Origin: Sphaeroforma arctica JP610 | Lineage: Eukaryota; Opisthokonta; Ichthyosporea; Ichthyophonida | Direction of reading: 5' to 3' | Assembly (NCBI RefSeq): GCF_001186125.1 | Contig: NW_014040356.1 | Location: 62,973 to 116,016, forward strand | DNA length: 53,044 nucleotides | Shown: positions 1-10,968 of the stretch, one piece after another | How the letters are laid out: every line of letters begins with the position of its first letter | How positions within the stretch are numbered: the stretch's first letter is position 1 | The notes under the pieces: generated by a model | Database searches by the model: none | Told to the model about the DNA's origin: nothing | Seen by the model: the letters and a program-made list of their open reading frames with translations, nothing else | Translations under genes and position numbers: made by a program

Positions 1-535
1 ATATATATATAGTCGAGCGACGCAGATATATCGCAAGATGGTTCTCGCACTTCTTCGTGACCATTGCGCACAAAAGTTTTACTCTTGGTGCAGATGACTC
101 CGACGTGTAAGTGGAGCTGGAGCAAGGTTTGTTGGTAACACTTACTCTTGGGTTTGAGAGGAAATAAAATGGTCACCAAGCCGTGTTGACCTGTTAAAAC
201 TTGTAGAATCCTGTATAGTATGGAGAGTAGCTGAAAGGTACGAGACAATAGAATACAGTAGACCACTTCTCAATTATGGTTATCTCAGCTAGGAAAAGTC
301 CTTAGTTTGAGAGAACCAAACAGAGTCTTTCTTTGTGTTTTCACTAGACTCAGGATTTACTCGAGTGTTTCTCTCATACGCGGGAGTCCCGGTATAGCTT
401 ACCAGTTCTACCGCTAGTATTTCTGATGACTAATATCAGAAATATTCCAATCCTAATTTCAAAACTCAGTATCTGATTATTCTGGGTTTTGGGATTTGAA
501 TTGTCTTTTTGATAACCTGGTCCCTAGATGCTACA
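1..535 (-). repeat. Probable 3' LTR of gypsy fossil A (far end unresolved)
   Basis: On the minus strand a purine-rich tract ending in a run of G (about 536-550) is followed at 535 by TGTAG. This is the same arrangement as polypurine tract plus TGTAG at 7860-7875 in element B. The LTR therefore starts at 535 and runs toward position 1. Its other end is not resolved and may lie outside the window. The first eleven bases are a TA microsatellite. No ORF of note was seen here. Confidence 0.45.
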
Positions 536-1256
536 TCCCCCCCAACTTTATGCTTCTTAGCCTGCGTAGGAGTAGAAAGTGACATCTTATAGTACTAGAT
601 TATCTAGAGGTTGGTGTTTGTATACAGGGAAAAATTTGTCCCTTACGGGGCATAAGATGAAAAATCTGCCACCATTATCTATTACATATTACCGATTAAT
701 ATAATTTATACTTTATCAGGAGTCCTCTACCATGCTCATCGGGGTCAGTCTTGACCAGTGCTCTCGGTTGATCTCAACTTGGCTTAGGAAAACGCATCTC
801 AACGGTGGCTCTACAGCTGAGTCTCTGGTCCTTGTCCCGCTGGTGTACGGGGGGAGCATGCTTCTAGGCGAGAAAAGTAGGAGTGTCCTGTGGTATCAGT
901 GAGACTTGCTTAGATCCCCCGCCTCGTGCGCTGTCTGTGGCTCGCTGATCTTTCATCAGTGCTCTTGTCGCTGGCTTCTTTGGCCTTGACTACCTTCTTT
1001 TACGTCTCCGGCGTTGACGATATGTTGTAATGACATCAGCATCTGCGATGTCTGATTCGTGCGTCCAGGTACACTCACCATCTATCCATTGCAGTAGGTA
1101 CTCCTGGGATCCATCACCTCGGATGGACGGTATGTCGTCGACTATCGGGGAGAGCTGAGTCTCTTCGTTTGGTTGTACGTGATTATTGGAAGTAAATGCT
1201 TCCGGAGCACTGGCCCCTTGTACGAGGCCAAGTAGCTCATCACTGATCGAGTCAGG

Positions 1257-2000
1257 TTATTCGGGGGCTCTAGTCCCATCAAGGTTACAGACAAAATACC
1301 CGTTGCCCTCCCTGGATACTATTTTGTATGGTCCACCATTTGGTGCTGTTAACTTGTTTATTTCACCTTGATAGCGGTCCATGACAAGGTCCCCTTCCTG
1401 CAAATTTATATACTTCTGCTGCTCGCATCTTCTCTTGATACTGTGCAACATTACTATCTAGTTGTGGCCTAATGGCTTCTTCTAGATTTTGCAGTCGCTC
1501 TTCCCAAGATACTGTTGTACTGGGTGCGGTCACTGGCTCTTTGTAGTCCGTGAGTTGATTCTGTCTGCGACCAAAGTACACATTAAATCGCGGTGGTTTG
1601 TGTGTACGCAGATTATGGCCCATCTGTACGAATGGAAGTCGTGAACACCAGTTACCTGGATTCTGTTCCGCAAATTTCCGTAGCAGTGGCATGAGGTCTC
1701 TATGTGATTGTTCGTTTGCACCTAAGACTTTAGGTTGATATGGCCGAGAAATTAGGAGTTGCATTGGCGCTTGCTTAGCAACTTTGAGAGTATGTTGTTA
1801 ACATATTCAGTGCCTTGGTCCGTTTGTATGATTTGTGGAAATCCATGTTCACACATATTTGGTACCAGTGTGCGTGCTATGGTAGCCGCCGATTTGTCCA
1901 TCATTGGATGCAAAATGACGTACGATGAATATACATCAAGCCATGCTAGCACGTATGTGTGTCCTCTATTGGAATTCAATAGTGGCCTTATGGTGTCCAC
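1257..2000 (-). pseudogene. Integrase region of fossil A
   Basis: Separate minus-strand segments carry a DDE integrase core (a D in a LAWLDVYSSY context, then TDQGTEYVNN) and the downstream part with YQPKVLGANEQSHRDLM and VYFGRRQNQ. This matches the order in Ty3/gypsy integrases and in elements B and C of this window. It is a fossil and not expected to be active. Confidence 0.8.
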
Positions 2001-2228
2001 TTGGACTCTGTCGCTTGGATATGCGGCTGTAATTGATTGTAAGGGGTGAAATCCCTTTTTGAGTATTTTCTTTTTGAGACATGGTATACATCCATCAATG
2101 AACTTGTGTACATGTTGTTAGATATCAGCCCAATCATGCCCATCTGCTTGCAGCTTGTGTACTGTTTCCTCCAGAGTGTAATGTCCCAAGTTGTGGTATT
2201 GTTCGATGATATTGACATGTGTCTTATA

Positions 2229-2867
2229 TTACGTTGCCTGTGGTGCGTCTCCAGAGTGAACTGGTTCTGACGCTGCAACGTGTATAGCAGGTTGTTCCCG
2301 CGTCGAGTCAAAGTATGGAGACTTAGCTTCTATCTTTGCGACTAATGGGACACCCCATGGTGTTTTTCCACAAGCCATCTTGCCCTCTTTGAGGAAAGTA
2401 TTGTTTGTGTTTTCCACTAGCATCGGATCTTCTTCTAGTAAAGACAAGAACTTTGGAAACCACGAGGCATTGGGGTAGTATGGTACACATATCGTGACGC
2501 TGGTTGCCTCTTCAATGACTTTGTCAAGGACATCGGGTATGAGTTCCCATGGTGGGTTCGCCCATGCATTCACTTTCTGCGCCCACTTCTGTTGTAGCGC
2601 ATTCTGTTCTTTGGTGTAGTATTTATCTGTGTGCGCATTGTGTGCCGATGCAAACAGATCTACTGTGAACTTCCCAAACCTTTGTTCCGCTTCTTGATAG
2701 AATCTGGGATGTAACATCCAGTCTATAGCCGATATGGTTATGGGCATGTTCGTTTCCAAGGTGGTGTACTCTTGGCTATTATGTGTTGCCTCATTCGCCT
2801 TTTGTAATACTTTTGACTCTTTAGTACTAAAAGTATCTTCATGGAGACGTGACAACATGTCTCTCAT
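2229..2867 (-). pseudogene. VDLFAS/NPPW module of fossil A
   Basis: A 212-residue open segment lies between the RNase H and integrase regions. Visible motifs are VDLFASAHNAHTDKYYTKE, then WANPPWELIPDVLDKV, then TICVPYYPNASWFPKFL. The same module occurs at the same place in elements B (about 5440-5763) and C (about 19960-20300). Comparable VDLFAS...PPF sequences are known downstream of RNase H in DIRS-type elements, so this is a recurrent module. Its biochemical role is not known to me. Confidence 0.7.
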
Positions 2868-3166
2868 CTGGTTGTCCTTGTCTGTGACATGTATGATGAA
2901 GAAATGGGGGTGGAACGTTTTTGCTATTCATTTGGCTAGCATTGGGTGTAACGTCTGTTGACTGTTCAATTGCGCGAGCGCTTTGTGATCTGTCCACAGT
3001 GTTATGTCCCCCCCCCTTGATGTATTCGGATAAATATTCCAGGCTTTATACCAGTGCTAGTAGCTCTTTGGTATTTATGTCATAGTGTTGTTGTGCTGGA
3101 TTCAAGCCTTTTGAGAAGTAAAGAATGTCTCATCTAACTCCATCGATGACTTGAAATAGACACCCT

Positions 3167-3457
3167 CTGCCGCACTACACGGCGCAGACCCGATCCGTAC
3201 CACAGAGGTGGGTACTCTACTTAGTAGGTCAGCAAGCGAATATATGGAACATTCGATAGTAACAATGTTTTGTCAACATCGGCCCGAATTGACTCAGCGC
3301 ATATCTTCCATTGTCGACTCACTTGGCCCAAGCTTCAAACGGGAATTTACTGACCACTTCTTCCCATCAGTCTTTCCTGAATCACTACAGCGACTATGAG
3401 AGCCATACCATATGTTCATACATTGTAGCATACATACTTGTCATTTTTGAAATAAAT
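3167..3457 (+). mobile_element. LINE 3'-end fragment inserted in gypsy fossil A
   Basis: About 290 bases nearly identical to the last part of LINE copy 2 (22884-23177). It begins in the GCCGCACTACAC stretch and ends in TTTTTGAAATAAA, after which gypsy A sequence resumes. The encoded peptide (GTLLSRSASEYMEHS..., LTQRISSIVDSLGPSFKRE) is the same C-terminus as in copy 2. This is a classic severely 5'-truncated LINE insertion. The junction AAATAAATAAT may be the 3' tail. No clear target-site duplication was found by eye. Confidence 0.85.
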
Positions 3458-4152
3458 AATATTATCCCTATGCCATCGTCACTAGCATCGTTCATAATTT
3501 GAGACGGTACTCCATCAACAGGGTATGCTAGCGTTACTGAACAGGAGATGGCTTCTTTGAGTTCTTCCCACTTCTTTATTAGTTCCGGTGTTCATAACAT
3601 GGATATGTTCTGGTTCATTTTTCCTTTCATTAGGTTCCGAAAGTGTTTCGTTGTGTGAGCAAAGTTAGGGACATGGTCTCGCATGTAATTTGCTAGTCCC
3701 ACTGCTTTGTGCAGATCTTTGTTCAGGGTTTTTCTGTTTCTCAGGGTCTGCCTTGAGTCCCTGTGTGGTGACTTTCACCCCCAGAAGGTTGACCACTTTG
3801 ACCGCGAAGGCACACTTGTTGTGATTGTGGACATGATGACGGACCTTGGGTTATATATTGGCGGAATTCAGTCACCACTCGCACCCATCGACCCAACGGA
3901 ACTAGATGGCCTCCTTACACCTATGGCTCGGCGTCAAACCCCCAACACCACCGAACCCGACGGAGTACGGACAAGGCTGGCCGCAGTGTTAGAAGCGAAC
4001 GCCGACATTGCAGAAAATGCACGTTGCCGCTTAGAGGGGAGTGAAGTAGCGATACCGGTGACACGTGAGCAGGCTATGAGCATGAGACGATCGACACGCA
4101 ACTTTGTATCCGAGAGGTGGTTACCGTATGTCGATGAACAGGCACAGAGTGG

Positions 4153-5499
4153 TTGAAGGACCTAGTGATTACGAAGTCTCCAACGACGGTTAATCTTCCC
4201 TTACTAGCAGTTATAACGTTCAGCGAGGGTAATATGAAGAAGATACGCGTATGTCTAGACATGCGAGCGGTCAACGCACTGATTCCACGAGACCAGTTCC
4301 TGATACCGAAGGTGAATGAGATCATTTCACGACTAAAGAGCAGGAAGTACTATACCACACTCGATATATCAGCAGCATATCATAAACTACCGATACACCT
4401 GGATTCTAGATGCCTATTTAGTTTCACACACGATCGATACCAGTACTCATTTACATCGGCACCTTTCGGGTTGCACGTATTGACGCAACAACTCCAACAG
4501 ACGCTCAGTACGATACTAGATGGACTACCAGTTCACCTCTACATTGACGATATTGTGATTGCAAGTGATGATTATGACGAGCACATCGCTATAGTGAAGG
4601 AGGTGATCAGAAGATTGACGTAGCACAGTTTCAAACTGAATCCAGCGAAATGTCACTTTGCAATTGCAGAGGTTATGATACTAGGCAAGAAGGTCTCAGC
4701 GGCAGGGATTGACGTCAACTTTGAGAAGCAAGCTAAACTCTTCGACTGGCCAACACCTCAGCGATACAAGGGCATTGCCTCCGCATTGGGTTTAGCTAAC
4801 TTCTTGCACGAACGCCTACCCAATTTCGCACACGTAGTAGCACCTCTACGGGAGTTTTGCAAGCTGAAGCCGAATGAACTGATCGGAGATAGGTGGGAAC
4901 AACGCCATTCAGACGCGTGGAAAGCCAGGAAGGACGCAATAACTAACGCGGTCGCTCTACACTTTTCGGTGGATGATGTCACCCTCAACCTCGAGACGGA
5001 CGCGAGAGACTATGGACTGGGAGGGGCACTGTTCCAGTGGGTGGAGGGCAAGAAACACTACCTGATGTTTTTCAGCAAGACACTCAATCAGGCTCAACAG
5101 AGTTATGCGACACCCATGAAAGAACTACTAGCGTTAGTCTACGGGTTGACACACTTCCGCGACTACCTCGACGGCCAGCGCTTTGCGGTGTTTGCGGATC
5201 ACAAAGCATTAGTATATATGAATACCCAACTGAAGCTTAATCCTATGCAACAGAGGTGGCACCACATCATAGCGCCCTTTAACTTCACCATTTCACATAT
5301 TCCTGGGGAGAAGAATGTCCTGCCGAATATGTTGAGTCGCATACATGAAGGGACCGCGGAAACAGACGTGCCAGAGATCCTGTATGCAGACTGTTGGCAA
5401 TTATTTCCCAGCTACTTCGAACAAGCACAACATATCTTTGTACACAACAACATAGACGTGTTCGCAGCACCTCACAACGCGCAGCTTCCTAGGTTTTGA
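4153..5499 (+). pseudogene. Reverse transcriptase and RNase H region of fossil B
   Basis: Segments show RT motifs (VCLDMRAVNALIP, TTLDISAAYHKLPIH, FTSAPFGL, LYIDDIVIASDDYDEHI), then connection sequence, then RNase H motifs (LETDARDYGLGGALFQW, MKELLALVYGLTHFRDYLDG, ADHKALVYMNTQLKLNPMQQRW) and a Ty3-type tail with NVLPNMLSRIHEG. Best match by eye is chromodomain-bearing Ty3/gypsy. Treated as a fossil. Confidence 0.85.
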
Positions 5500-5784
5500 A
5501 CAAAGAACGAACACGACGGTGCGTTTGATCATAACTGGGCGATGGTCGACGGGTGGATGAACCCGCCGTGGAGGTTAATACACCGCATGCTTCGGAAGAT
5601 CAAAGCGGACGGGACTACAGCGACGGTGTGCTTACCTTGGACTCCTCGCGCACCATGGTTTGACCTTTTCAAATCATTATTGCAAGCCGAGCCAGTGTTA
5701 GTACCCCGGACCCCGCATACATTTCTAAAGTATGCGAAGTATGCCTGTGGGAAGATTCCGTAGGGGCACACGGTCGTTGCACGA

Positions 5785-6582
5785 GTGGGGCCGCCGTCAG
5801 GATTCCAGCTAGCCGAGAGCTTTACACAAAGATTAGGCTATGCCGAACCTCGACACACACCATACCATCAGTGTTTGGATACGGCACGAGAGATTTCCGT
5901 GGCGTTAACTAATGAGGGGGCACAACCGGCATTTGCGAATGCCACACCGATGGAACAACAACGACGTACGCAACTCACACAGGCACAGCATGAGCAAGGC
6001 CACCACGGCGCTGCCGATACTGTCCAACAGTTACAACAGAACAGATACGTTTGGCCGGGGGCATCAGAACTGGCTACAGAAATTAAACGGCAGTGTGGAC
6101 AGTGTTTGGGCCAGGATACCCTACGTAAAGGCTTCCATCCGATGATAAGCATGGACGCGAAGTACCCTTGGGATCACATTCAGGTGGACAATATTACAAT
6201 GCTGGTAACGTCCACAAGACAGATTAAAGTTATCCTCCATGTATTAGACGGGGCTTCCGGCTATTCGAACCTACGTGCTACGCCAGATAAGACTAAGGAA
6301 ACCACCGCGTAGATGTTGTTGTCTATCTTTGGCGACCATGGCTTCCCTCGCAAGCTACAGACTGATATGGGTAATGAGTTTACGAACAACATGGTCGCCC
6401 TCATAGTCAAGGCAGTGGGTATACTTCACAATGTATCGCCACCTAATAGACCACAGGTGTTGGGGGCAACGGAACGTCGGCACAAGGAGATAACATGTTC
6501 AATACGCATCGTCTATGAGGCAGTACCCCAAGCATGGGACGAACGCCTCCCTTATACAATGATGTACCAGAACTTGTTTTAG
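5785..6582 (+). pseudogene. Integrase N-terminal and core region of fossil B
   Basis: Segments carry a zinc-binding-like H...H...C..C stretch (EQGHHGAADTVQQLQQ then KRQCGQCLGQDTLRKGFHP), a WDHIQVDNI core start and TDMGNEFTNNM, all typical of retroviral/Ty3 integrases. The continuing sequence has NRPQVLGATERRHKEI. Fossil. Confidence 0.8.
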
Positions 6583-6832
6583 GCAAAAGCGCGCCGTTTA
6601 GTGTTTATTTCGGCCGTCGACACGTGCCGTTTGCGGATTTCACCGATGACGTCCCAGAGCAACAACCGGTTACTAATGACACGTGGGCACTACGGTTGGA
6701 TCAGCTCCAGGATACAATTTTGTCTACACTGCATAAGATCACTACGACCTATACGGACAAATTGGCGAAGATGTTTGATCGGTTACACGCCCATGACTTA
6801 GTCCACTTTGATGAAGGCGACGTCGTGATGGT

Positions 6833-7256
6833 TGTTAGAGTGTAAGATGGTAGTCTTTGAATAAAGCGTAATTGTATATCTTTATTTACAACCTCACCTT
6901 TGGTTTTATACTCAAGGTGTTTGTGCTAGTGTTCAACCGCTTGGGTTGGCCAGGGTGAAAAATCAAATGGTCAGTATGAGAACCTTTTGCAGAACACTTT
7001 AACACTTAGATATTGTTCTATAGCATAATCTCTGCTACTCGCTCTTACGCCGATCAATTAATGTTGCGTGGCTTTCAGAGCAATTCTCTCCTAGGTATCG
7101 GCTTTCGGAGCAATGCTCTCATAGGAGCAAATGTATTATTAACATGATGTGGTTAATAATTTGATCCGCTTTTCGGAGTGACGCAACTATTGTGATTTCA
7201 TTCAAGAAAAAGAGTTTTCTTGCTATTGAAACTTGCTTGAGATCTGTAGTCTCTCA
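6833..7256 (+). repeat. Solo LTR inserted in fossil B, with 5-base target duplication
   Basis: A 424-base sequence starts TGTTAGAG and ends TCTCTCA, has no coding content, and is flanked by ATGGT on the left (6828-6832) and ATGGT on the right (7257-7261). TG...CA ends plus a perfect 5-base direct repeat inside the integrase region of B are the signature of a solo LTR left by LTR-LTR recombination. It contains two copies of a GGCTTTCRGAGCAATKCTCTC unit (about 7071-7135). It postdates element B. Confidence 0.8.
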
Positions 7257-7414
7257 ATGGTGAAATCGGAGGGGCGAACTTCCAAAGCCATGCGCCCACT
7301 GTTTGGCCCATTTGTAGTTAAAGGCCGCAACGGTCAAGGTTATGACCTTACACATAGAGATGGATCCACTCCCAGGAGCTTAAGGGGAAGTCGGTACGGG
7401 TTGAGTTACTACGG

Positions 7415-7660
7415 TTGGTCCACCGCAGTACAGACCCACCGTTGAACGATGATCTTTGGGAAGAAGGCGGGCCAGCGTTCCGTCACATCATCAAACATAG
7501 GACAAATGATGTTACGGGTAAGCTCGAATACCTGGTGCGTTGGCATGAGGGGGTGCCGACGTGGGAAACGGCCGAGGCCTTTGACGACACTAACGACATT
7601 GTGGCATATCACAAAGATACACAGACAAGAGCTCGGAAACGCCGGAGAGACCAGTTATAG
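7415..7660 (+). pseudogene. Chromodomain-bearing integrase tail of fossil B
   Basis: An 81-residue open segment. FRHIIKHRTNDVTGKLEYLVRW, HEGVPTWETAEAF and DTNDIVAYH form a chromodomain (YLVRW...TWE core). Chromodomains at the integrase C-terminus define the chromovirus branch of Ty3/gypsy and direct integration to particular chromatin. The segment ends with a basic tail (RARKRRRDQ). The related position in fossil C is 23340-23490. Confidence 0.8.
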
Positions 7661-7871
7661 TTAGAAGATAATTTTGTAAGTTACGTGTACTTACCGTTTA
7701 GTCACCAGCTCGAGTGGTGAACAAATAGCCGAGCCCTCTAGCTCTCGGAGGTTAAATGCCAGCACAATGCTCTAGCTCTCTAAGGATAAATGCCAGCACG
7801 CAACCGCTTTCAGGGCATTCCTTCAATCTTTTAAGCTCGCACACTTGTGGTGTTTCAGCTTGGGGGGGGGT
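7661..7871 (+). other. 3' untranslated part and polypurine tract of fossil B
   Basis: Non-coding. It contains two copies of a CTCTAGCTCTC...AATGCCAGCAC unit (about 7735-7800) and ends in a run of nine G preceded by AGCTT, the likely plus-strand primer site, directly before the TGTAG of the LTR. Confidence 0.6.
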
Positions 7872-8290
7872 TGTAGTCAGGAAGTCCTGATAGGGTTTAT
7901 TTAGGATTAGGGGTTATTTGATATTTGAGTTTTTATTAGAGACTACATTTGAATTGGGTTTATCCAATCAGGTTAAAACTGATTAACGGAAAGCACATGA
8001 CCAAAATAATAGTCATAGGATTTCAGTTCAAGAAATGAACATCATCTCCCCTTGTACGAGGGGAGTACGTTGAGATACAGTTATCCCCGACTACTTACTA
8101 CATTATTATGACGGTCCAGAATACAATTTATATACCACCGGTCCTGATGACTTGGAACTGTGCACCTGAGCCTAATATGTATTGGACAGGTTGAGGCCAT
8201 GCCTGTGGCGCATACCACACATACAGTTAACGCCACGGTGGAAACAAGGTTAACGACACGACAGTATCCGACAGTTTACGACAGTATTCA
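7872..8290 (+). repeat. 3' LTR of fossil B (right end approximate)
   Basis: Starts TGTAGTCAGG directly after the polypurine tract, matching the TGTAG start of the LTR of A. The right boundary is not fixed. Near 8255-8290 there is a cluster of ACGACAGT/CCGACAGT repeats that may mark the R-U5 end. No 5' partner exists, so it cannot be dated by LTR divergence. Confidence 0.55.
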
Positions 8291-9060
8291 CCAGTCGGTT
8301 GCCTGTTGAACACTGTCACACCCTCATACCTAGCCAGCTGGATAGCGTTTCTGCTAAATTTACGATTGTCGTCGGAAGAAAACTGATTTTTGCTCACGAC
8401 CCTAATCCAGAGGGCCGTGATTTGCTCTCATTTTTTTTCTCAACTTGGGGTATAGTCAAATGTGATGCATATCATAGCCAACCGATTTTTTTGGAGGTTC
8501 TTCCGCTACGGAACCATAACTATGTTCAATAGCCCAAAATTTAGGTATGGAAGTTTGCCGTTAAAAATAATGGCTGTCTGTGAGGTTAATCAGATTATTC
8601 TCCCACCTGATTGGTGGAAAAAAAGTTCAGGCGAGGTACGTGTTGCAATATTACATTGAGTCAACCGGTGTACGAGTAAATGTCTGGTGTTTCGTATCAG
8701 TTTAATTATGGTATGCTTACAGACTTGTAAGGCGCAATGCAGTGGTCATAAGTGAAAGGTTCAGGGGTTGCTCACATGCACTCTGTGCTGGTGTGCTTGC
8801 CAGGGTTCTTGTCGTTAAGCGGCAGTGGCACCAACGCTAGTCAGCAAGCGGCCGCGGCTGGCACCCAGGATACGTCACTGAACGAGAGACTTATCGACAA
8901 TAGATTTATAGACGAGTGAAACGCATTCCAATTTATTTTTGCGAAGATGCTTTTGGTAGCAAGGGAAGTTTGATGACTTCACAGCAGACAAACAAAATCG
9001 ACTAGGGAAACTAATACGTTCATGTATGAAAGTTGCGAAAGTGTTATTCCCTGATAATTA
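8291..9060. other. No recognisable gene
   Basis: Only short overlapping open stretches are present (77 and 65 codons at 8299-8659), with no motif I recognise. Composition is similar to the flanking decayed sequence. I see no repeat structure. Confidence 0.5.
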
Positions 9061-9078
9061 CAGCACTTTTATATTTAA

Positions 9079-10220
9079 GTGCGTCGTCAAACACGAGTCG
9101 ATCTTAAAAAGAAGATTGCAGAGCTTCACGAAGCTTTGTCTATGGTTTCGAACGATGATACACGACGTGTTGATATGGCATTGCTGACACAGGTAGCCAA
9201 ACCCACTAAAAAAAAACAAAGCGAACACCGGAGCGTCGTACCACCGAAGATATTGACGAGGATCCGGCAGAGGACGAACCTACATATCAGCGTGAGTTGA
9301 AAGATCGAAAAGTAACTATACCTAACTTCCGCCCTACAGAATACACACTCGAGAATAAGGACTTTAGTCTTCTCGTAGCAGAAGCAGAAACGAAGGATCA
9401 ATTATAGACCATCAACAATGCACGATATACATGATAAGGCTTACAAATGTGTTGAGTACATACTTGATGATAGTATCTGCGCTACAACAGCCTTCGGAAG
9501 AAAGAAAGTTTTCAACGGTGAAGTGATTGTTGATGCGCCCAAAGTGAATAGGCGTCTGCCAATAGCAAAGTTGTACTTAGCGTATCAGGCATACTGCCAG
9601 TCCAATGATAACATATTCATATGTAAGTCTAACCTTTTCTGGATAGCTAGTGAGTTGACTAATAGAGAGAAGCAGACACTCAATGGTGTCGACCATGTTG
9701 CGCAATGATACTTCTACAATGTATTTGAGAAAGAAGCAGTGGTGAAGGGTATATACATCGAAACAAATGAAGATCAAGAAGTATACAAGACTATGAAGGC
9801 TAGGCTTGGCGTCCTATTCGATTTCATGATAGACGTTCACAATTAACACATACGTATTCTTAACTGTGCCGGTGCGGCAGCCCATTGCACTATGCGAGCG
9901 GTAATGGATGATGAGCACCCCGTACCGCATAACCATGAGTGTGTCGAATGCTCTGGTGCTCAGAAGCCATCGAATATGCTATACTTTTGCAAGAAACAGA
10001 CGAAGTATCATACGACAAATATATACGTGCTCTTGAGTATTGCACTAGAGGGTTTGTTCATGTTTGTCGAGGTGAACACCAACAGAGAGGGTTCGATGAT
10101 AGTAGGAAGAAGCTGAAGGAGGACGAGCTATATATATATAATAAAGGACTTCCGTGTGAAATATCTCAGAAATCAGCAATACAGAGGAAAAAGGATAATC
10201 ATATGGAAGCACATATATGA
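9079..10220 (+). pseudogene. Decayed coding-like region, function unknown
   Basis: Consecutive plus-strand open stretches in changing frames look like an old gene or element. Visible pieces are a lysine-rich helical segment (RVDLKKKIAELHEAL), an acidic stretch near 9240-9300, a 96-residue open segment at 9418-9708 (KVNRRLPIAKLYLAYQAYC, FWIASELTNREKQTLNG), and a His/Cys cluster with HPVPHNHECVECSGAQKP at about 9916-9970 that could bind zinc. I cannot assign a family. A DNA transposon or virus-like element is possible. Confidence 0.3.
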
Positions 10221-10599
10221 GCACACACACCACAGCCGTATTGAACAGAATTATCAATATAGGAGACGATGATGAAGAGCGCGTCACAATGACATGTGAG
10301 TTTATTGATGTTATAACCAAAGATAGTACGAGTCAGAACTTGTTTCAGATTTTTTGTGATGTTGAAGCTGCGCTGTCGCCAATACGTTAAAACCCAAATA
10401 CGACCACAAGCATAAATAGTATATCCAAAGTGACGGTGCAAGAAACTAAGTCAGTGACATAACGACGATGTCGCTTCTTCGCTTGTGTTCCGAATATGTA
10501 TTTGGGTTGTTAAAATACCTACACAACGAAAGATGATTGTGACCGGCATGCGTCACATTTGAAACGCATACGCGATCGGCACCTTGATGGGCTGTACAA

Positions 10600-10866
10600 T
10601 TATCGGTTCCCGACCAGGTTACTCGTAAACACACACTTCGTAGATGGGCATACATTCTCGTGATTCTTTTTCGGTGCCATATTATGCGAGTATGCTATTG
10701 AATATTGATCTAAGCTCTTCGTCAGAGTCGAGGCGACTCTAAATAACAGCTGATACAAAGCTCTGCCACCATCACAAGTTATCACAAGACCCCTGCCTTT
10801 AGCCCTCTTCACCGTTGTCTTCTTCTTCTTCTTCCCGCCGGCGATAATACCTCCGATCAATGCCAA
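10600..10866 (-). CDS. Small basic ORF, unknown
   Basis: 88 codons on the minus strand. It starts with a short hydrophobic/glycine stretch (MALIGGIIAGG) followed by a lysine run and more basic residues. No family recognised. It lies in the same decayed region as 9079-10220 and 10969-12245 and may belong to the same old element. Weakly supported. Confidence 0.2.
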   Translation of the reverse strand: MALIGGIIAGGKKKKKTTVKRAKGRGLVITCDGGRALYQLLFRVASTLTKSLDQYSIAYSHNMAPKKNHENVCPSTKCVFTSNLVGNR

Positions 10867-10968
10867 AACAGCGCTCGTGTCTTTAATCTTGCCTACCGAT
10901 ACTTTGTACAGTTAACCCGGAGTGATAAGATTGTACACACAGGTGTAAGCACACTAAGTGTCAATCGT

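Larger units (their letters stand above)
1..3820 (-). mobile_element. Ty3/gypsy LTR retrotransposon fossil A
   Basis: Minus-strand Ty3/gypsy remnant, 5'-truncated within reverse transcriptase. Reading from high to low coordinate one sees the C-terminal part of RT and the RT-RNase H link (about 3820-3460), RNase H (about 3165-2880), an extra module with VDLFAS and NPPW motifs (about 2870-2230), an integrase core with D and TDQGTEYVN motifs (about 2000-1755), integrase C-terminal sequence (about 1764-1257), a chromodomain-like segment (about 1150-1020), an untranslated stretch with polypurine tract, and the LTR. A LINE fragment is inserted at 3167-3457. The element is broken in many places (ten or more). 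There is no second LTR to date it by. The right edge abuts element B head to head. Confidence 0.85.
3821..8290 (+). mobile_element. Ty3/gypsy LTR retrotransposon fossil B
   Basis: Plus-strand Ty3/gypsy remnant that starts abruptly at the junction with A, between protease and RT. Parts in order: protease-RT linker (3821-4156), RT with a YIDD centre (4153-4623), RNase H (4960-5240, with TDARDYGLGGALFQW and FADHKALVYM), the VDLFAS/NPPW-type module (5440-5763), an HHCC-like integrase N-terminus and D-containing core (5950-6580), integrase C-terminus (6590-6830), a solo LTR insertion (6833-7256), more integrase C-terminus (7262-7400), chromodomain (7455-7600), polypurine tract (about 7860-7870) and the 3' LTR from 7872. 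It is broken, with several interruptions. The right end of the LTR is uncertain. Confidence 0.85.
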
